Source: Streptomyces liliiviolaceus (GTDB lineage: Bacteria; Actinomycetota; Actinomycetes; Streptomycetales; Streptomycetaceae). From it: DNA of 64,000 bases. Position numbers and translations under genes: made by a program. How positions within the stretch are numbered: position 1 is the stretch's first letter; every line of letters begins with the position of its first letter. This document shows positions 8,892-17,450 of the stretch, in pieces. Under the pieces are notes generated by a model that saw nothing but the letters and a program-made list of their open reading frames with translations, was not told the origin of the DNA and did not search any database. The stretch is taken from contig NZ_JAGPYQ010000002.1 of assembly GCF_018070025.1 (NCBI RefSeq), positions 992,001 to 1,056,000 of the forward strand. Reading direction: 5' to 3'.

Positions 8892-10064
8892 TCAGTCGCG
8901 GGCCAACCCGAAGCGGGCCAGCAAACCCCCCGGCTCCGCCGGTTCGTCCGCCGCCGCTACCGCCGCCGCGCCGTCCGTGACGGTCTCGTACACGGACAGG
9001 ATGTCCGCACCGACCGTCGACCAGTCGAAGCGCCGCACATGCGCGCTCCCCCGCTCGCGCAGTTCCGCGCGTCGCGCCGGATCGCCGAGGAGCCGTACCG
9101 CCGACGCGGCCAGCGCGTCCGCGTCCTCGTTGGTGAACAGTTCGCCCGCCGCGCCCTGGTCGAGGACCTGGGCGAACGCGTCGAGGTCGGAGGCGAGCAC
9201 GGGCGCACCCGCCGACATCGCCTCGACCAGGATGATCCCGAAGCTCTCGCCGCCGGTGTTGGGCGCCACGTACACGTCGACGCTGCGCAGGAACCGCGCC
9301 TTGTCCTCGTCGCTGACCATGCCGAGGAACTCGACGCGCGAGCGCAGTTCCGCCGGAAGCTTCTCGACCGCTTCCTTCTCGTCGCCGCGTCCCGCGACCA
9401 GCAGCCGGGTCTCCGGCCGCTCGGCGAGGATCTTCGGCAGCGCCTTCATGAGGACCGGCAGGCCCTTGCGGGGCTCGTCGATGCGGCCCACGAAGCCGAG
9501 CGTGCCGCCCTGCCACTCGGGGTTGGGCTCGGCCTTCGCGAAGAAGTCCACGTCGACGCCGTTCGGGATGACCACGGCGTCGCCGCCCAGGTGCTCGACG
9601 AGCGTGCGCCGGGCGTACTCGCTCACCGCGATCCGCGCGCTGATCTTCTCCAGCGCGGGCTGCAGGATCGGGTACGCGGCGATCATCGCGCGGGACCGCG
9701 GGTTCGACGTGTGGAAGGTGGCGACGATCGGCCCCTGCGCCGCCCAGCAGGCCAGCAGGCCGAGGGAGGGCGAGGCCGGCTCGTGGATGTGGATCACGTC
9801 GAACGTGCCGTCGTGCAGCCAGCGGCGCACCCGCGCGGCCGACAGGAACCCGAAGTTCAGGCGCGCGACCGAGCCGTTGTACGGCACCGGGACGGCACGG
9901 CCCGCCGAGACGACGTACGGCGGGAGCGGTGTGTCGTCGTCGGCGGGCGCGAGGACGGACACATGGTGCCCGAGCGCGATGAGGTGGTCGGCCAGGTCGC
10001 GGATGTGGAACTGCACTCCCCCGGGGACGTCCCAGGAGTACGGGCAGACGATGCCGATCCTCAT
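8892..10064 (-). CDS. pimA: PimA-type phosphatidylinositol alpha-mannosyltransferase
   Basis: 390-residue GT-B glycosyltransferase of family 4, expected to transfer mannose from GDP-mannose to phosphatidylinositol at the cytoplasmic membrane face. The start MRIGIVCPYSWDVPGGVQFH has the conserved PGG loop; the sugar-nucleotide region is ESFGIILVEAMSAGAPVLAS with the catalytic-site Glu pair. The ATG overlaps the patA stop by 4 bp (10061-10064). Synteny with the pgsA and acyltransferase genes, as in mycobacteria, supports the call; substrate is inferred. Confidence 0.9.
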   Translation of the reverse strand: MRIGIVCPYSWDVPGGVQFHIRDLADHLIALGHHVSVLAPADDDTPLPPYVVSAGRAVPVPYNGSVARLNFGFLSAARVRRWLHDGTFDVIHIHEPASPSLGLLACWAAQGPIVATFHTSNPRSRAMIAAYPILQPALEKISARIAVSEYARRTLVEHLGGDAVVIPNGVDVDFFAKAEPNPEWQGGTLGFVGRIDEPRKGLPVLMKALPKILAERPETRLLVAGRGDEKEAVEKLPAELRSRVEFLGMVSDEDKARFLRSVDVYVAPNTGGESFGIILVEAMSAGAPVLASDLDAFAQVLDQGAAGELFTNEDADALAASAVRLLGDPARRAELRERGSAHVRRFDWSTVGADILSVYETVTDGAAAVAAADEPAEPGGLLARFGLARD

Positions 10065-11059
10065 GGGCGCTCCCCCGGCCGGACCTGGTCGTCGTGTGCC
10101 GCCGCGGACGGGGGCTCCCCGCCGGACGGCCCCGGGACCGGCTCCCTCTCGGCCGTCCCCGGGCGGGGCTCCAGGTCGGCGAGCCACAGGCGTTGCAGCA
10201 TGTGCCAGTCCTCCGGATGGTCGGCGATCCCCGTGGCGAAGGCATCGGCCAGCGCCTGCGTCATGACAGACGTCTTCTCGGCCCGCGTACCTGACTCGGG
10301 TACGTCGACGGGGGGATGGACCCGGCCACGCATCACGGGCGAGTCGTCGTACCACAGGGTCACCGGCAGCAGCAGCGCGCCGGTCTGCTGGGCGAGCAGC
10401 GCCGGGCCGGCGGGCATCCGGGTGGTGTCCCCGAAGAAGGAGACCTCGACCCCGGAGGCGGACAGGTCGCGTTCGGCGACCAGGCAGACCAGGCCGCCGT
10501 CGCGCAGCCGCCTGGCCAGCGTGCCGAACGCGGTGCCGCCGCTGTGCGGCAGCACCTCCATTCCGAGGCCCTCGCGGTACGCCACGAACCGGTCGTAGAG
10601 CTTCTCGGGCTTGAGGCGCTCGGCGACCGTCGTGAACGGCGTCTCCAGCCTGGTGGTGACCCAGGCGCCCGCCAGGTCCCAGTTGCCCAGGTGCGGCAGC
10701 GCGAGGACGACACCCTTGCCCGCCGCGAGCCCCTCGGTCAGATGGTGCAGGTCCTTCGGCTCGAAACCGCTCCTGATGCGTTCCTTGCTCCAGGCGGGCA
10801 GCCGGAACGACTCCATCCAGTAGCGCAGATACGAACGCATGCCCGCGCGGGACAGCTCCGCGAGCCGCTCGGGACTCGCGTCGGGCAGCACGCGCGCGTA
10901 GTTCGACTCCAGACGCAGTACGCCCTTGCCGCGCCGCTTCCAGGTGATGTCGGCGATGGTGCGGCCGAGGCGCACGGCCACCGGTTCGGGGAGCTTCTTG
11001 ACGGCTCCCCAGCCCGCGGCGTAGGCCCCGTAGGTCAGCTGGTCCCGCAGACCGCTCAC
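10061..11059 (-). CDS. patA: PatA-type phosphatidylinositol mannoside acyltransferase
   Basis: 332 residues of the LpxL/HtrB acyltransferase superfamily, probably acylating the mannose added by PimA. The catalytic H-x4-D motif is HLGNWD in LALPHLGNWDLAGAW; EVLPHSGGTAFGTLARRLR and VSFFGDTTRMPAGPALLA are further family blocks. I use the GTG at 11057-11059 because it overlaps the pgsA stop (GTGA). A much longer open frame upstream is only the shadow of pgsA. The C-terminal 40 residues are Pro/Gly/Glu-rich. Confidence 0.9.
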   Translation of the reverse strand: MSGLRDQLTYGAYAAGWGAVKKLPEPVAVRLGRTIADITWKRRGKGVLRLESNYARVLPDASPERLAELSRAGMRSYLRYWMESFRLPAWSKERIRSGFEPKDLHHLTEGLAAGKGVVLALPHLGNWDLAGAWVTTRLETPFTTVAERLKPEKLYDRFVAYREGLGMEVLPHSGGTAFGTLARRLRDGGLVCLVAERDLSASGVEVSFFGDTTRMPAGPALLAQQTGALLLPVTLWYDDSPVMRGRVHPPVDVPESGTRAEKTSVMTQALADAFATGIADHPEDWHMLQRLWLADLEPRPGTAEREPVPGPSGGEPPSAAAHDDQVRPGERP

Positions 11060-11754
11060 GAGGTGGCCTCGCTGTTGCGCGAGGTGCTCTCCGGTGAGTT
11101 CCCCGGCGGGGCGGCGACCGCCGCGTCGGCCTCGGCGGCCTCGCGGCGCACCGTGACGACGCGCTGGACCAGGGTGACGACACTGCCCACGGCGACGATC
11201 CACAGCGCGATCGGCAGCAGTACGTCGATGCCGGGCACGCCGAAGGTCTTGTGGAAGCCCGCCAGGCCCGCCGCGACCAGCGAGATCACCAGGCGTTCGG
11301 CGCGCTCGACCAGGCCGTTGACGGCGACGGGCAGACCGATCGACTCGCCCCGGGCCTTGGTGTACGACACCACCTGACCGCTGGCCAGGCAGAAGATCGA
11401 CACGGCGCACAGGACGTTGTCGTCGCCGTTGCCCGCATACCAGAGGGCGAAGCCGCCGAAGATCGCGCTGTCGGCCACCCGGTCGAGTGTCGAGTCGAGG
11501 AAGGCGCCCCATCGGCTGGAGCGGCCCAGCTGGCGCGCCATGTTGCCGTCGACCAGGTCCGAGAACACGAAGAGCGTGATGACGATCGTGCCCCAGAAGA
11601 GCTCTCCGCGGGGGTAGAAGACCAGCGCGCCCGCCACCACTCCGGCCGTGCCCAGGAGAGTGACCGTGTCGGGGCTCACCCCCCGGCGGATGAGAAACGC
11701 GGCGAACGGTGTGAGGACACGCGTAAAGAATGCACGCGCGTACTTGTTCAGCAT
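11056..11754 (-). CDS. pgsA: Phosphatidylinositol phosphate synthase (PgsA1-type CDP-alcohol phosphotransferase)
   Basis: 232-residue membrane enzyme that joins CDP-diacylglycerol to an inositol phosphate, feeding PatA and PimA. The full CDP-alcohol signature is visible: D-LV-DG-NM-AR then G-AFL-D-STL-D. Several hydrophobic helices surround it. Start at ATG 11752-11754 behind GGGAAGG; the first residues are MLNKYARAFFTRVLTPFAAF. The C-terminal tail (about 30 residues) is Ala/Ser-rich. Assignment to inositol phosphate rather than glycerol phosphate rests on the PimA/PatA neighbours. Confidence 0.93.
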   Translation of the reverse strand: MLNKYARAFFTRVLTPFAAFLIRRGVSPDTVTLLGTAGVVAGALVFYPRGELFWGTIVITLFVFSDLVDGNMARQLGRSSRWGAFLDSTLDRVADSAIFGGFALWYAGNGDDNVLCAVSIFCLASGQVVSYTKARGESIGLPVAVNGLVERAERLVISLVAAGLAGFHKTFGVPGIDVLLPIALWIVAVGSVVTLVQRVVTVRREAAEADAAVAAPPGNSPESTSRNSEATS

Positions 11755-12037
11755 GGCCTTCCCGACGGTCGGTGTGGCCGGGCGGCCCTGCTGGCCACCG
11801 GCTGGCCCATCGTAGCCACGCGTGCGCGTGTGCGACGGTCGGGCACCCACGCCCCGGGTCACGTCCTGGTGACATCCGTGGGCCTCGACGGGGCGGCGGC
11901 GCGATCGCGTCCGTTGTATGGACGCACCGTGACGCGAGTGCAAAGCTCGATGGCACCGCGGGCGTCATCGGAGCCGCCATTCGCGGATCCGCCGGCCCGC
12001 GCCCCCAGTGACCTCACCGTGCACGGGAGGCAATTCC

Positions 12038-14236
12038 ATGGGCGACAAGGCGAACGCACACCCCGGAGCCGCCGGCAGGGCTACGGCGGCCGACCACCCC
12101 GCGTCCGTACGGAATGTGGTGCTGGTCGGCCACAGCGGTTCGGGCAAGACGACTCTGGTGGAGGCTCTCGCGCTGACGGCGGGAGCGGTGAACAGGGCGG
12201 GCCGTGTGGAGGACGGCGGCACCGTCTCCGACTACGACGAGATCGAGCACCGGCAGCAGCGCTCGGTGCAGCTCTCCCTGGTCCCGGTCGACTGGGACGG
12301 ATACAAGATAAATGTGCTGGACACTCCCGGTTACGCCGATTTCGTCGGCGAGCTGAGGGCCGGTCTGCGAGCGGCGGACGCGGCCCTTTTCGTCGTCTCG
12401 GCCTCGGACGGCGTGGACGGCTCGACGCGCATGGTGTGGGAGGAGTGCGCGGCGGTCGGCATGCCGAGAGCCATCGTGGTGACGCATCTGGAATCGGCGC
12501 GGGCCGACTTCGACGAGATGACCCGGATCTGCGCGGACGCCTTCGGCGGGGACGACCCCGACGCCGTACTGCCGCTGTACCTGCCGCTGCACGGCTCCGC
12601 GGGCCCCGACGGGCATGTGCCGGTGACGGGGCTGATCGGGCTGCTCTCGCAGCGGCTGTTCGACTACTCGTCCGGGGAGCGCAAGGAGTCCGAGCCGGGC
12701 CCCGAGCAGATGCCGCTCATCGAGTCGGCCCGCAACCGGCTGATCGAGGGAATCATCTCGGAGAGCGAGGACGAGACCCTCATGGACCGCTATCTCGGCG
12801 GTGAGGAGATCGATTTCAGGACACTCGTGGAGGACCTGGAGCGGGCCGTCGCACGCGGGGTCTTCCATCCGGTGCTGGCCGCCGCGCCCGCCGCCGAGGG
12901 CGCCCGGCAGGGGCTGGGCACGGTGGAACTGCTCGAACTGATCACGGGCGGCTTCCCGACGCCGCTGGAGCGCGAGGCCCCGGTGGTCACGACCCCGGAC
13001 GGCCGGGCCCGCCGGGTCAAGGCCTGCGATCCCGACGGGCCGCTGGTCGCCGAGGTCGTGAAGACCGCCTCCGACCCGTACGTCGGCCGCGTCTCGATGG
13101 TGCGGGTGTTCTCCGGGACGCTGCGCCCGGACGAGACGGTGCACGTCTCCGGGCACGGGCTCGCCGACCGCGGCCACGAGGACCACGACGTCGACGAACG
13201 CATCGGCGCCCTGTCCGCGCCCTTCGGCAAGCAGCAGCGCGCCCTCACGCACGCGATCGCGGGCGATCTGGCCTGTGTGGCCAAGCTGAACCGCGCCGAG
13301 ACCGGTGACACGCTCTCGGCCAAGGACGATCCGCTCCTGATGGAGCCGTGGCAGATGCCCGACCCCTTGCTGCCGCTCGCCATCCAGGCACACAGCAAGG
13401 CCGACGAGGACAAGCTCTCGCAGGGCCTTGGCCGGCTCGTCGCCGAGGACCCCACCATGCGCCTGGAACAGAACCAGAACACCCACCAGGTCGTCCTGTG
13501 GTGCCTGGGCGAGGCCCACGCGGACGTCGCCCTGGAACGGCTGCGCAACCGGTACGGCGTCCAGGTCGACGTCGTACCGCACAAGGTGTCCCTGCGGGAG
13601 ACGTTCGCCGCCAAGTCCGCCGGGCGCGGCCGTCATGTGAAGCAGTCCGGCGGGCACGGGCAGTACGCGATCTGCGAGATCGAGGTGGAACCGCTGCCCG
13701 GCGGCTCCGGCATCGAGTTCGTCGACAAGGTGGTGGGCGGCGCCGTGCCCCGGCAGTTCATCCCGTCCGTGGAGAAGGGGGTGCGCGCCCAGGCCGCCAG
13801 GGGCGTGACCGCGGGCTATCCCCTCATCGACGTGCGGATCACGCTGACCGACGGCAAGGCGCACTCCGTGGACTCCTCGGACGCGGCGTTCCAGACCGCC
13901 GGCGCGCTCGCCCTGCGGGAGGCCGCGACCGACGCCCGGATCCATCTCCTGGAGCCGGTCGCCGAGGTGACGGTCCTGGTGGGCGACGAGTACGTGGGGG
14001 CCGTGATGAGCGATCTGTCGGGCCGGCGCGGCCGGGTCGTCGGCACCGAGCAGGCACCGGGCGGCCGGACCCTCGTACGGGCCGAGGTCCCGGAGATCGA
14101 GATCGGACGGTACGCGGTCGATCTGCGCTCCCTCTCGCACGGCACCGCACGGTTCGACCGCACCTACGCCCGGCACGAGCCCATGCCACCGCAGTTGACC
14201 GACAGGATCCGTGAACAGGCGCAGGGATCTCATTAG
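12038..14236 (+). CDS. EF-G-like GTPase (EF-G2 type) with degenerate G4 motif
   Basis: 732 residues with the complete EF-G domain order. G1 is GHSGSGKTT (31-39) and G3 is DTPGYADF (95-102). At the place of the guanine-specifying NKxD, the sequence is VVTHLESARADF, so Asn-Lys-x-Asp reads Thr-His-Leu-Glu. Domains II-V follow, with the domain IV stretch SGGHGQYAICEIEVEPL. This matches the actinobacterial EF-G2 paralogue, whose role is unclear and which is not the housekeeping translocase. Start ATG 12038 behind ACGGGAGG; it is divergent from pgsA with a 283-bp gap in which I find no further gene. Confidence 0.9.
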   Translation: MGDKANAHPGAAGRATAADHPASVRNVVLVGHSGSGKTTLVEALALTAGAVNRAGRVEDGGTVSDYDEIEHRQQRSVQLSLVPVDWDGYKINVLDTPGYADFVGELRAGLRAADAALFVVSASDGVDGSTRMVWEECAAVGMPRAIVVTHLESARADFDEMTRICADAFGGDDPDAVLPLYLPLHGSAGPDGHVPVTGLIGLLSQRLFDYSSGERKESEPGPEQMPLIESARNRLIEGIISESEDETLMDRYLGGEEIDFRTLVEDLERAVARGVFHPVLAAAPAAEGARQGLGTVELLELITGGFPTPLEREAPVVTTPDGRARRVKACDPDGPLVAEVVKTASDPYVGRVSMVRVFSGTLRPDETVHVSGHGLADRGHEDHDVDERIGALSAPFGKQQRALTHAIAGDLACVAKLNRAETGDTLSAKDDPLLMEPWQMPDPLLPLAIQAHSKADEDKLSQGLGRLVAEDPTMRLEQNQNTHQVVLWCLGEAHADVALERLRNRYGVQVDVVPHKVSLRETFAAKSAGRGRHVKQSGGHGQYAICEIEVEPLPGGSGIEFVDKVVGGAVPRQFIPSVEKGVRAQAARGVTAGYPLIDVRITLTDGKAHSVDSSDAAFQTAGALALREAATDARIHLLEPVAEVTVLVGDEYVGAVMSDLSGRRGRVVGTEQAPGGRTLVRAEVPEIEIGRYAVDLRSLSHGTARFDRTYARHEPMPPQLTDRIREQAQGSH

Positions 14237-14403
14237 TTGATCTCCCCTTCGATCGGCGGGCGGCCGGGGCCGTCCGCCGACGAATGTCGGCCCCTGGCGA
14301 TACTCTGAGAACCTGATCAAGACGATGACCTGATCAACAGGTGTGCGGAGCACCGAAGTCGGGAATGCCGCAGCAGCGGGGCAAGGCGGCGATGGGGGCG
14401 GTA

Positions 14404-16065
14404 ATGGCGGACGACGCATTCGATTTCAGTCCGGGAGCACAGGTACCGCTCTCGGGTTCCGCGGGACAGACGGCGGCGACGTTCGCGCTCGCCTCCGCGG
14501 CCTATCGGGACAGCCCCGTCGAAGCGATCCTCGACGCCAACAGCGAGTGGCACCAGTCGAAGGTCTCACCGGGCCAGAAGTGGGCTTCGATCTTCAAGCC
14601 GAACCTGGGCGAGGCCTTCGCCCGGGCCGTGCAGGTCCGGCTGCTGGGCGGCGGCCGCAGCCCGCTCATCCAGTCCTTCGGCACGGAACCGCAGGTGGTC
14701 GTCGAGCACTGCCTGGCGGCGAACCGCATCCGCAAGGAGCGGGACAGCTGGCTCACCGCCGTGATGGTGCTGACCGGCCTGATCTTCCTGCCCGGTCTGC
14801 TCCTGTGGCTGCTGGTCTTCCAGATCCGCCGCTCGGTCGCCAAGTCCGAGGACAAGCGGGCCGGAGCCCTCGGCACCGCGATCCTGATCGGGGTGGGCGG
14901 CCTGGCGGTCCTCTTCCTGCTCAAGATGCCCTTCGGCGGCTTCTGGGCGTGGTACGCACGCGCGGCGATCGTCGCGCCCGTCCTCGGCTGGGTCTGGGCG
15001 AAGCAGATCTGTGAGCGCACCGCCCGCGATCTGCGGGAGCGCTGGAGCAGCCTGCTCGCGGGCGGCGGCATCGGCGCCAAGATTCCCGAGGCGGTGCCCG
15101 GCAGCCCCGGCGAGACGGAGGCCGAGCGGCTGCGCCAGGGCCTGGCACGGCTGAGCGCGGAGCAGCAGTCGAACTCGGTCTTCTACGCGGGCCCCAAGGG
15201 AATACTGGGCATGGGTACGCGCTGGGGCACCTGGCAGCTCGCCGAGGACCTGGTGTCGGCGGACTCCACCAAGGAGATCCACCCGTTCCGCAGCTGGGAC
15301 GTCATCCGGTCGATCCACGACCAGCTGCGCATGCTGGAGCGCGGCCCCCTCAACACCGGTGGTTTCCCGGCGCCTTCGATAAAGCACTGGGTGGTCACAC
15401 CGATCAACGAGAACGCCGGTTCGGTCTCCCGCCCGGGCGGCACCGACGTGGACGCCTACCAGGTCAAGACGCACAAAATACAGGAGATCTGCAACAAGCA
15501 GCAGTTCGGCAGCGGTGACCGCCACTACCTCGGGGTGCAGTGGACCCTCTGGGACGGCCAGTTGGTCATCACGATGCTGATCACCGTCACCGTGCTGCAC
15601 GAGACGCTGCGCATCGAGGTCACCGGACACGCCCTGGGCCCCGTGCACTCGCTGTTCTTCGGCGGGCCCGCCGCCAAGACGAAGACGGTCCCGAAGACCG
15701 TCAGGTTCTGGGAGACCAAGACGCAGAAGCTGCCGCTGATCGACGCGGACGAGGTCGTACGGCTCGCGGTGCGCGCGCCCTTCACCTGGTATCCGCCGAT
15801 CCTCGACCACCTCGGCGGCAAGCTGATCCTGCCGGAGCCCTTCGGTCTGCGGCACGCCTGGGCGGCCAAGCCCTGGCGGCACCGCTTCATGGCGGACGAC
15901 GCGCTGCGCGCCGCGACCCCCGTGCTGCGGGTGGTGCACTCGGCGGCGATCCGCGTGCTCAACGACAACGGCGTGGACACGACGAAGTTCGGCAGCCGCT
16001 CGTCCGCCCTCAGCGGGGCCGTCCAGGACGTCTCCCCGCGGAAGGCGGATCTGTACGACGCGTAG
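14404..16065 (+). CDS. Unknown membrane protein with large soluble C-terminal region
   Basis: About 553 residues from the ATG at 14404 (MADDAFDFSPG, preceded by GGGGGCGG); ATGs at 14365 and 14392 and a GTG at 14341 are also possible. A soluble N-terminal part of about 115 residues is followed by three hydrophobic segments (around VMVLTGLIFLPGLLLWLLVF, LGTAILIGVGGLAVLFLLK and a third) and about 330 mostly soluble residues. I recognise no domain. Alone on the plus strand between the EF-G2 gene and the convergent HIT gene. Confidence 0.8.
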   Translation: MADDAFDFSPGAQVPLSGSAGQTAATFALASAAYRDSPVEAILDANSEWHQSKVSPGQKWASIFKPNLGEAFARAVQVRLLGGGRSPLIQSFGTEPQVVVEHCLAANRIRKERDSWLTAVMVLTGLIFLPGLLLWLLVFQIRRSVAKSEDKRAGALGTAILIGVGGLAVLFLLKMPFGGFWAWYARAAIVAPVLGWVWAKQICERTARDLRERWSSLLAGGGIGAKIPEAVPGSPGETEAERLRQGLARLSAEQQSNSVFYAGPKGILGMGTRWGTWQLAEDLVSADSTKEIHPFRSWDVIRSIHDQLRMLERGPLNTGGFPAPSIKHWVVTPINENAGSVSRPGGTDVDAYQVKTHKIQEICNKQQFGSGDRHYLGVQWTLWDGQLVITMLITVTVLHETLRIEVTGHALGPVHSLFFGGPAAKTKTVPKTVRFWETKTQKLPLIDADEVVRLAVRAPFTWYPPILDHLGGKLILPEPFGLRHAWAAKPWRHRFMADDALRAATPVLRVVHSAAIRVLNDNGVDTTKFGSRSSALSGAVQDVSPRKADLYDA

Positions 16066-16067
16066 GC

Positions 16068-16084
16068 GTCCACCCCGGGTGGAC
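16068..16084. terminator. Short hairpin between convergent genes
   Basis: GTCCACC-CCG-GGTGGAC, a perfect 7-bp stem with 3-nt loop, directly after the stop of the plus-strand membrane protein and 18 bp before the stop of the minus-strand HIT gene. Probably a bidirectional terminator. Confidence 0.55.
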
Positions 16085-16101
16085 CTCCGGGAGGCCGGGC
16101 C

Positions 16102-16650
16102 TCAGACCGACGGCCAGGCCTCCGCGAGCATCTTCCGGGTGTCCGCGAGGAGTTGGGGCAGCACCCGGGTGTGCCCGACGACCGGCATGAAGTTCGTGTC
16201 CCCGCCCCAGCGGGGCACGATGTGCTGGTGGAGGTGCGCGGCGATCCCGGCCCCCGCCACCGAACCCTGGTTCATGCCGATGTTGAAGCCGTGCGCACCG
16301 GACGCGGTCCGCAGCGCGGTCATCGCCTGCTTGGTCAGCTCACCGAGCTCGGCGGTCTCCGGGACGGTCAGATCGGTGTAGTCCGCGACATGCCGGTAGG
16401 GCACGACCATCAGATGCCCACCGTTGTACGGGTACAGGTTGAGCACCGCGTAGACCTGCTCGCCGCGCTTGATGACGAGCCCGTCCTCGTCGGATTTCGC
16501 CGGAATCGAGCAGAAGGGACAGCCGTCGCCGGCCCCGGGACCGGTCGGCTTGTTCTCACCCTGGATGTAGGCCATCCGGTGGGGCGTCCACAGGCGCTGG
16601 AACGCGTCCTGTGTGCCGACTCCGATCTGCTGCTCCGGCTCACTCGTCAT
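16102..16650 (-). CDS. HIT-domain nucleotide hydrolase/transferase
   Basis: 182 residues of the histidine-triad superfamily. The triad HxHxH is in AAHLHQHIVPRW, and an upstream CPFC pair suggests a structural zinc site typical of bacterial Fhit/GalT-like HIT proteins. The family hydrolyses or transfers nucleotides; the substrate is unknown here, though diadenosine polyphosphates are usual. In mycobacteria a related HIT gene adjoins pgsA, and here it lies a few genes away. I use the ATG at 16648-16650 (MTSEPEQQIG); an in-frame ATG at 16662 is an alternative. Neither has a clear ribosome site. Confidence 0.9.
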   Translation of the reverse strand: MTSEPEQQIGVGTQDAFQRLWTPHRMAYIQGENKPTGPGAGDGCPFCSIPAKSDEDGLVIKRGEQVYAVLNLYPYNGGHLMVVPYRHVADYTDLTVPETAELGELTKQAMTALRTASGAHGFNIGMNQGSVAGAGIAAHLHQHIVPRWGGDTNFMPVVGHTRVLPQLLADTRKMLAEAWPSV

Positions 16651-16726
16651 GAGGTGAAGCATATGGCTTCGCCCGTTCGCGGCGTGTCGCCGGGTACCGC
16701 GCGAAAGGGCCCGCCGCCAAGCTGAG

Positions 16727-17386
16727 GTGATGGACGACGACACCCGCACGACCCGCTGGGAGCGCCGCACCGAGCTGCCGCTCGTCGTCGCCTCGGCGCT
16801 CTTCTTCGTCTCGTACGCGATCCGGGTGCTGGGCCACGCGCTGCCCGAGCCGTGGCCGAGCGCCTGTGTCGCGGCGATGCTGGCGGCCTGGGCGGTCTTC
16901 GCCGTCGACTACGCCGTGCGCTGGCGGCTGAGCAGCCAGGGGCCCCGGTTCGTACGGACGCACTGGCTGGACACGGTCGTCCTCATTCTGCCCCTGCTGC
17001 GCCCCCTGCGCGTGGTGAAGGTCTACGAGACCGTGCAGCGCCGACGCGGGCGGCCCCGGCTGGCCCTGCACGCCCGCGTGATCACGTACGCGGGTCTGGC
17101 CGTGTCCCTGCTCGGCTTCGCGGGCGCGCTCGCCGTCTTCCAGCAGGAGCGCACGGCACCGGACGCGACGATCCACACCTTCGGCGACGCGGTGTGGTGG
17201 ACCTGCGCGACGCTGGCGACCGTGGGGTACGGCGACGTGGCTCCCGTGACGCCCGTGGGGCGGCTGATCGCGGTGGGCCTGATGGCCTGCGGGCTCGCCC
17301 TGCTCGGCGCGGTGACGGGGTCGTTCTCGTCGTGGCTGCTCCAGGTCTTCGCCGACGAGGGCAACGAGAAGCCCCCGGGCGGCTGA
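16727..17386 (+). CDS. Two-pore-helix K+ channel-like membrane protein
   Basis: 219 residues, GTG 16727 directly followed by ATG 16730, behind GCTGAGG. It has several N-terminal hydrophobic helices, a basic stretch (RPLRVVKVYETVQRRR) and then the pore: WWTCATLATVGYGDVAPVTP with the potassium selectivity filter TVGYGD, followed by a final helix. The N-terminal half with regularly spaced Arg resembles a rudimentary voltage-sensor domain. A K+-selective channel is inferred from the filter. Convergent with thrS; its last codons lie inside a hairpin. Confidence 0.9.
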   Translation: MMDDDTRTTRWERRTELPLVVASALFFVSYAIRVLGHALPEPWPSACVAAMLAAWAVFAVDYAVRWRLSSQGPRFVRTHWLDTVVLILPLLRPLRVVKVYETVQRRRGRPRLALHARVITYAGLAVSLLGFAGALAVFQQERTAPDATIHTFGDAVWWTCATLATVGYGDVAPVTPVGRLIAVGLMACGLALLGAVTGSFSSWLLQVFADEGNEKPPGG

Positions 17387-17401
17387 GCCGGCCGGGGGCT
17401 T
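17369..17401. terminator. Bidirectional terminator between channel gene and thrS
   Basis: AAGCCCCCGG (17369-17378) pairs with CCGGGGGCTT (17392-17401). The 5' arm overlaps the last codons and stop region of the channel gene, and the stem is flanked by AA and TT, so it can end transcription from both sides. Confidence 0.75.
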
Positions 17402-17450
17402 TCCGTCGCACGCCACGGAGTGCGGGTGGGCACCGCGGGCTGCGGGTCGC

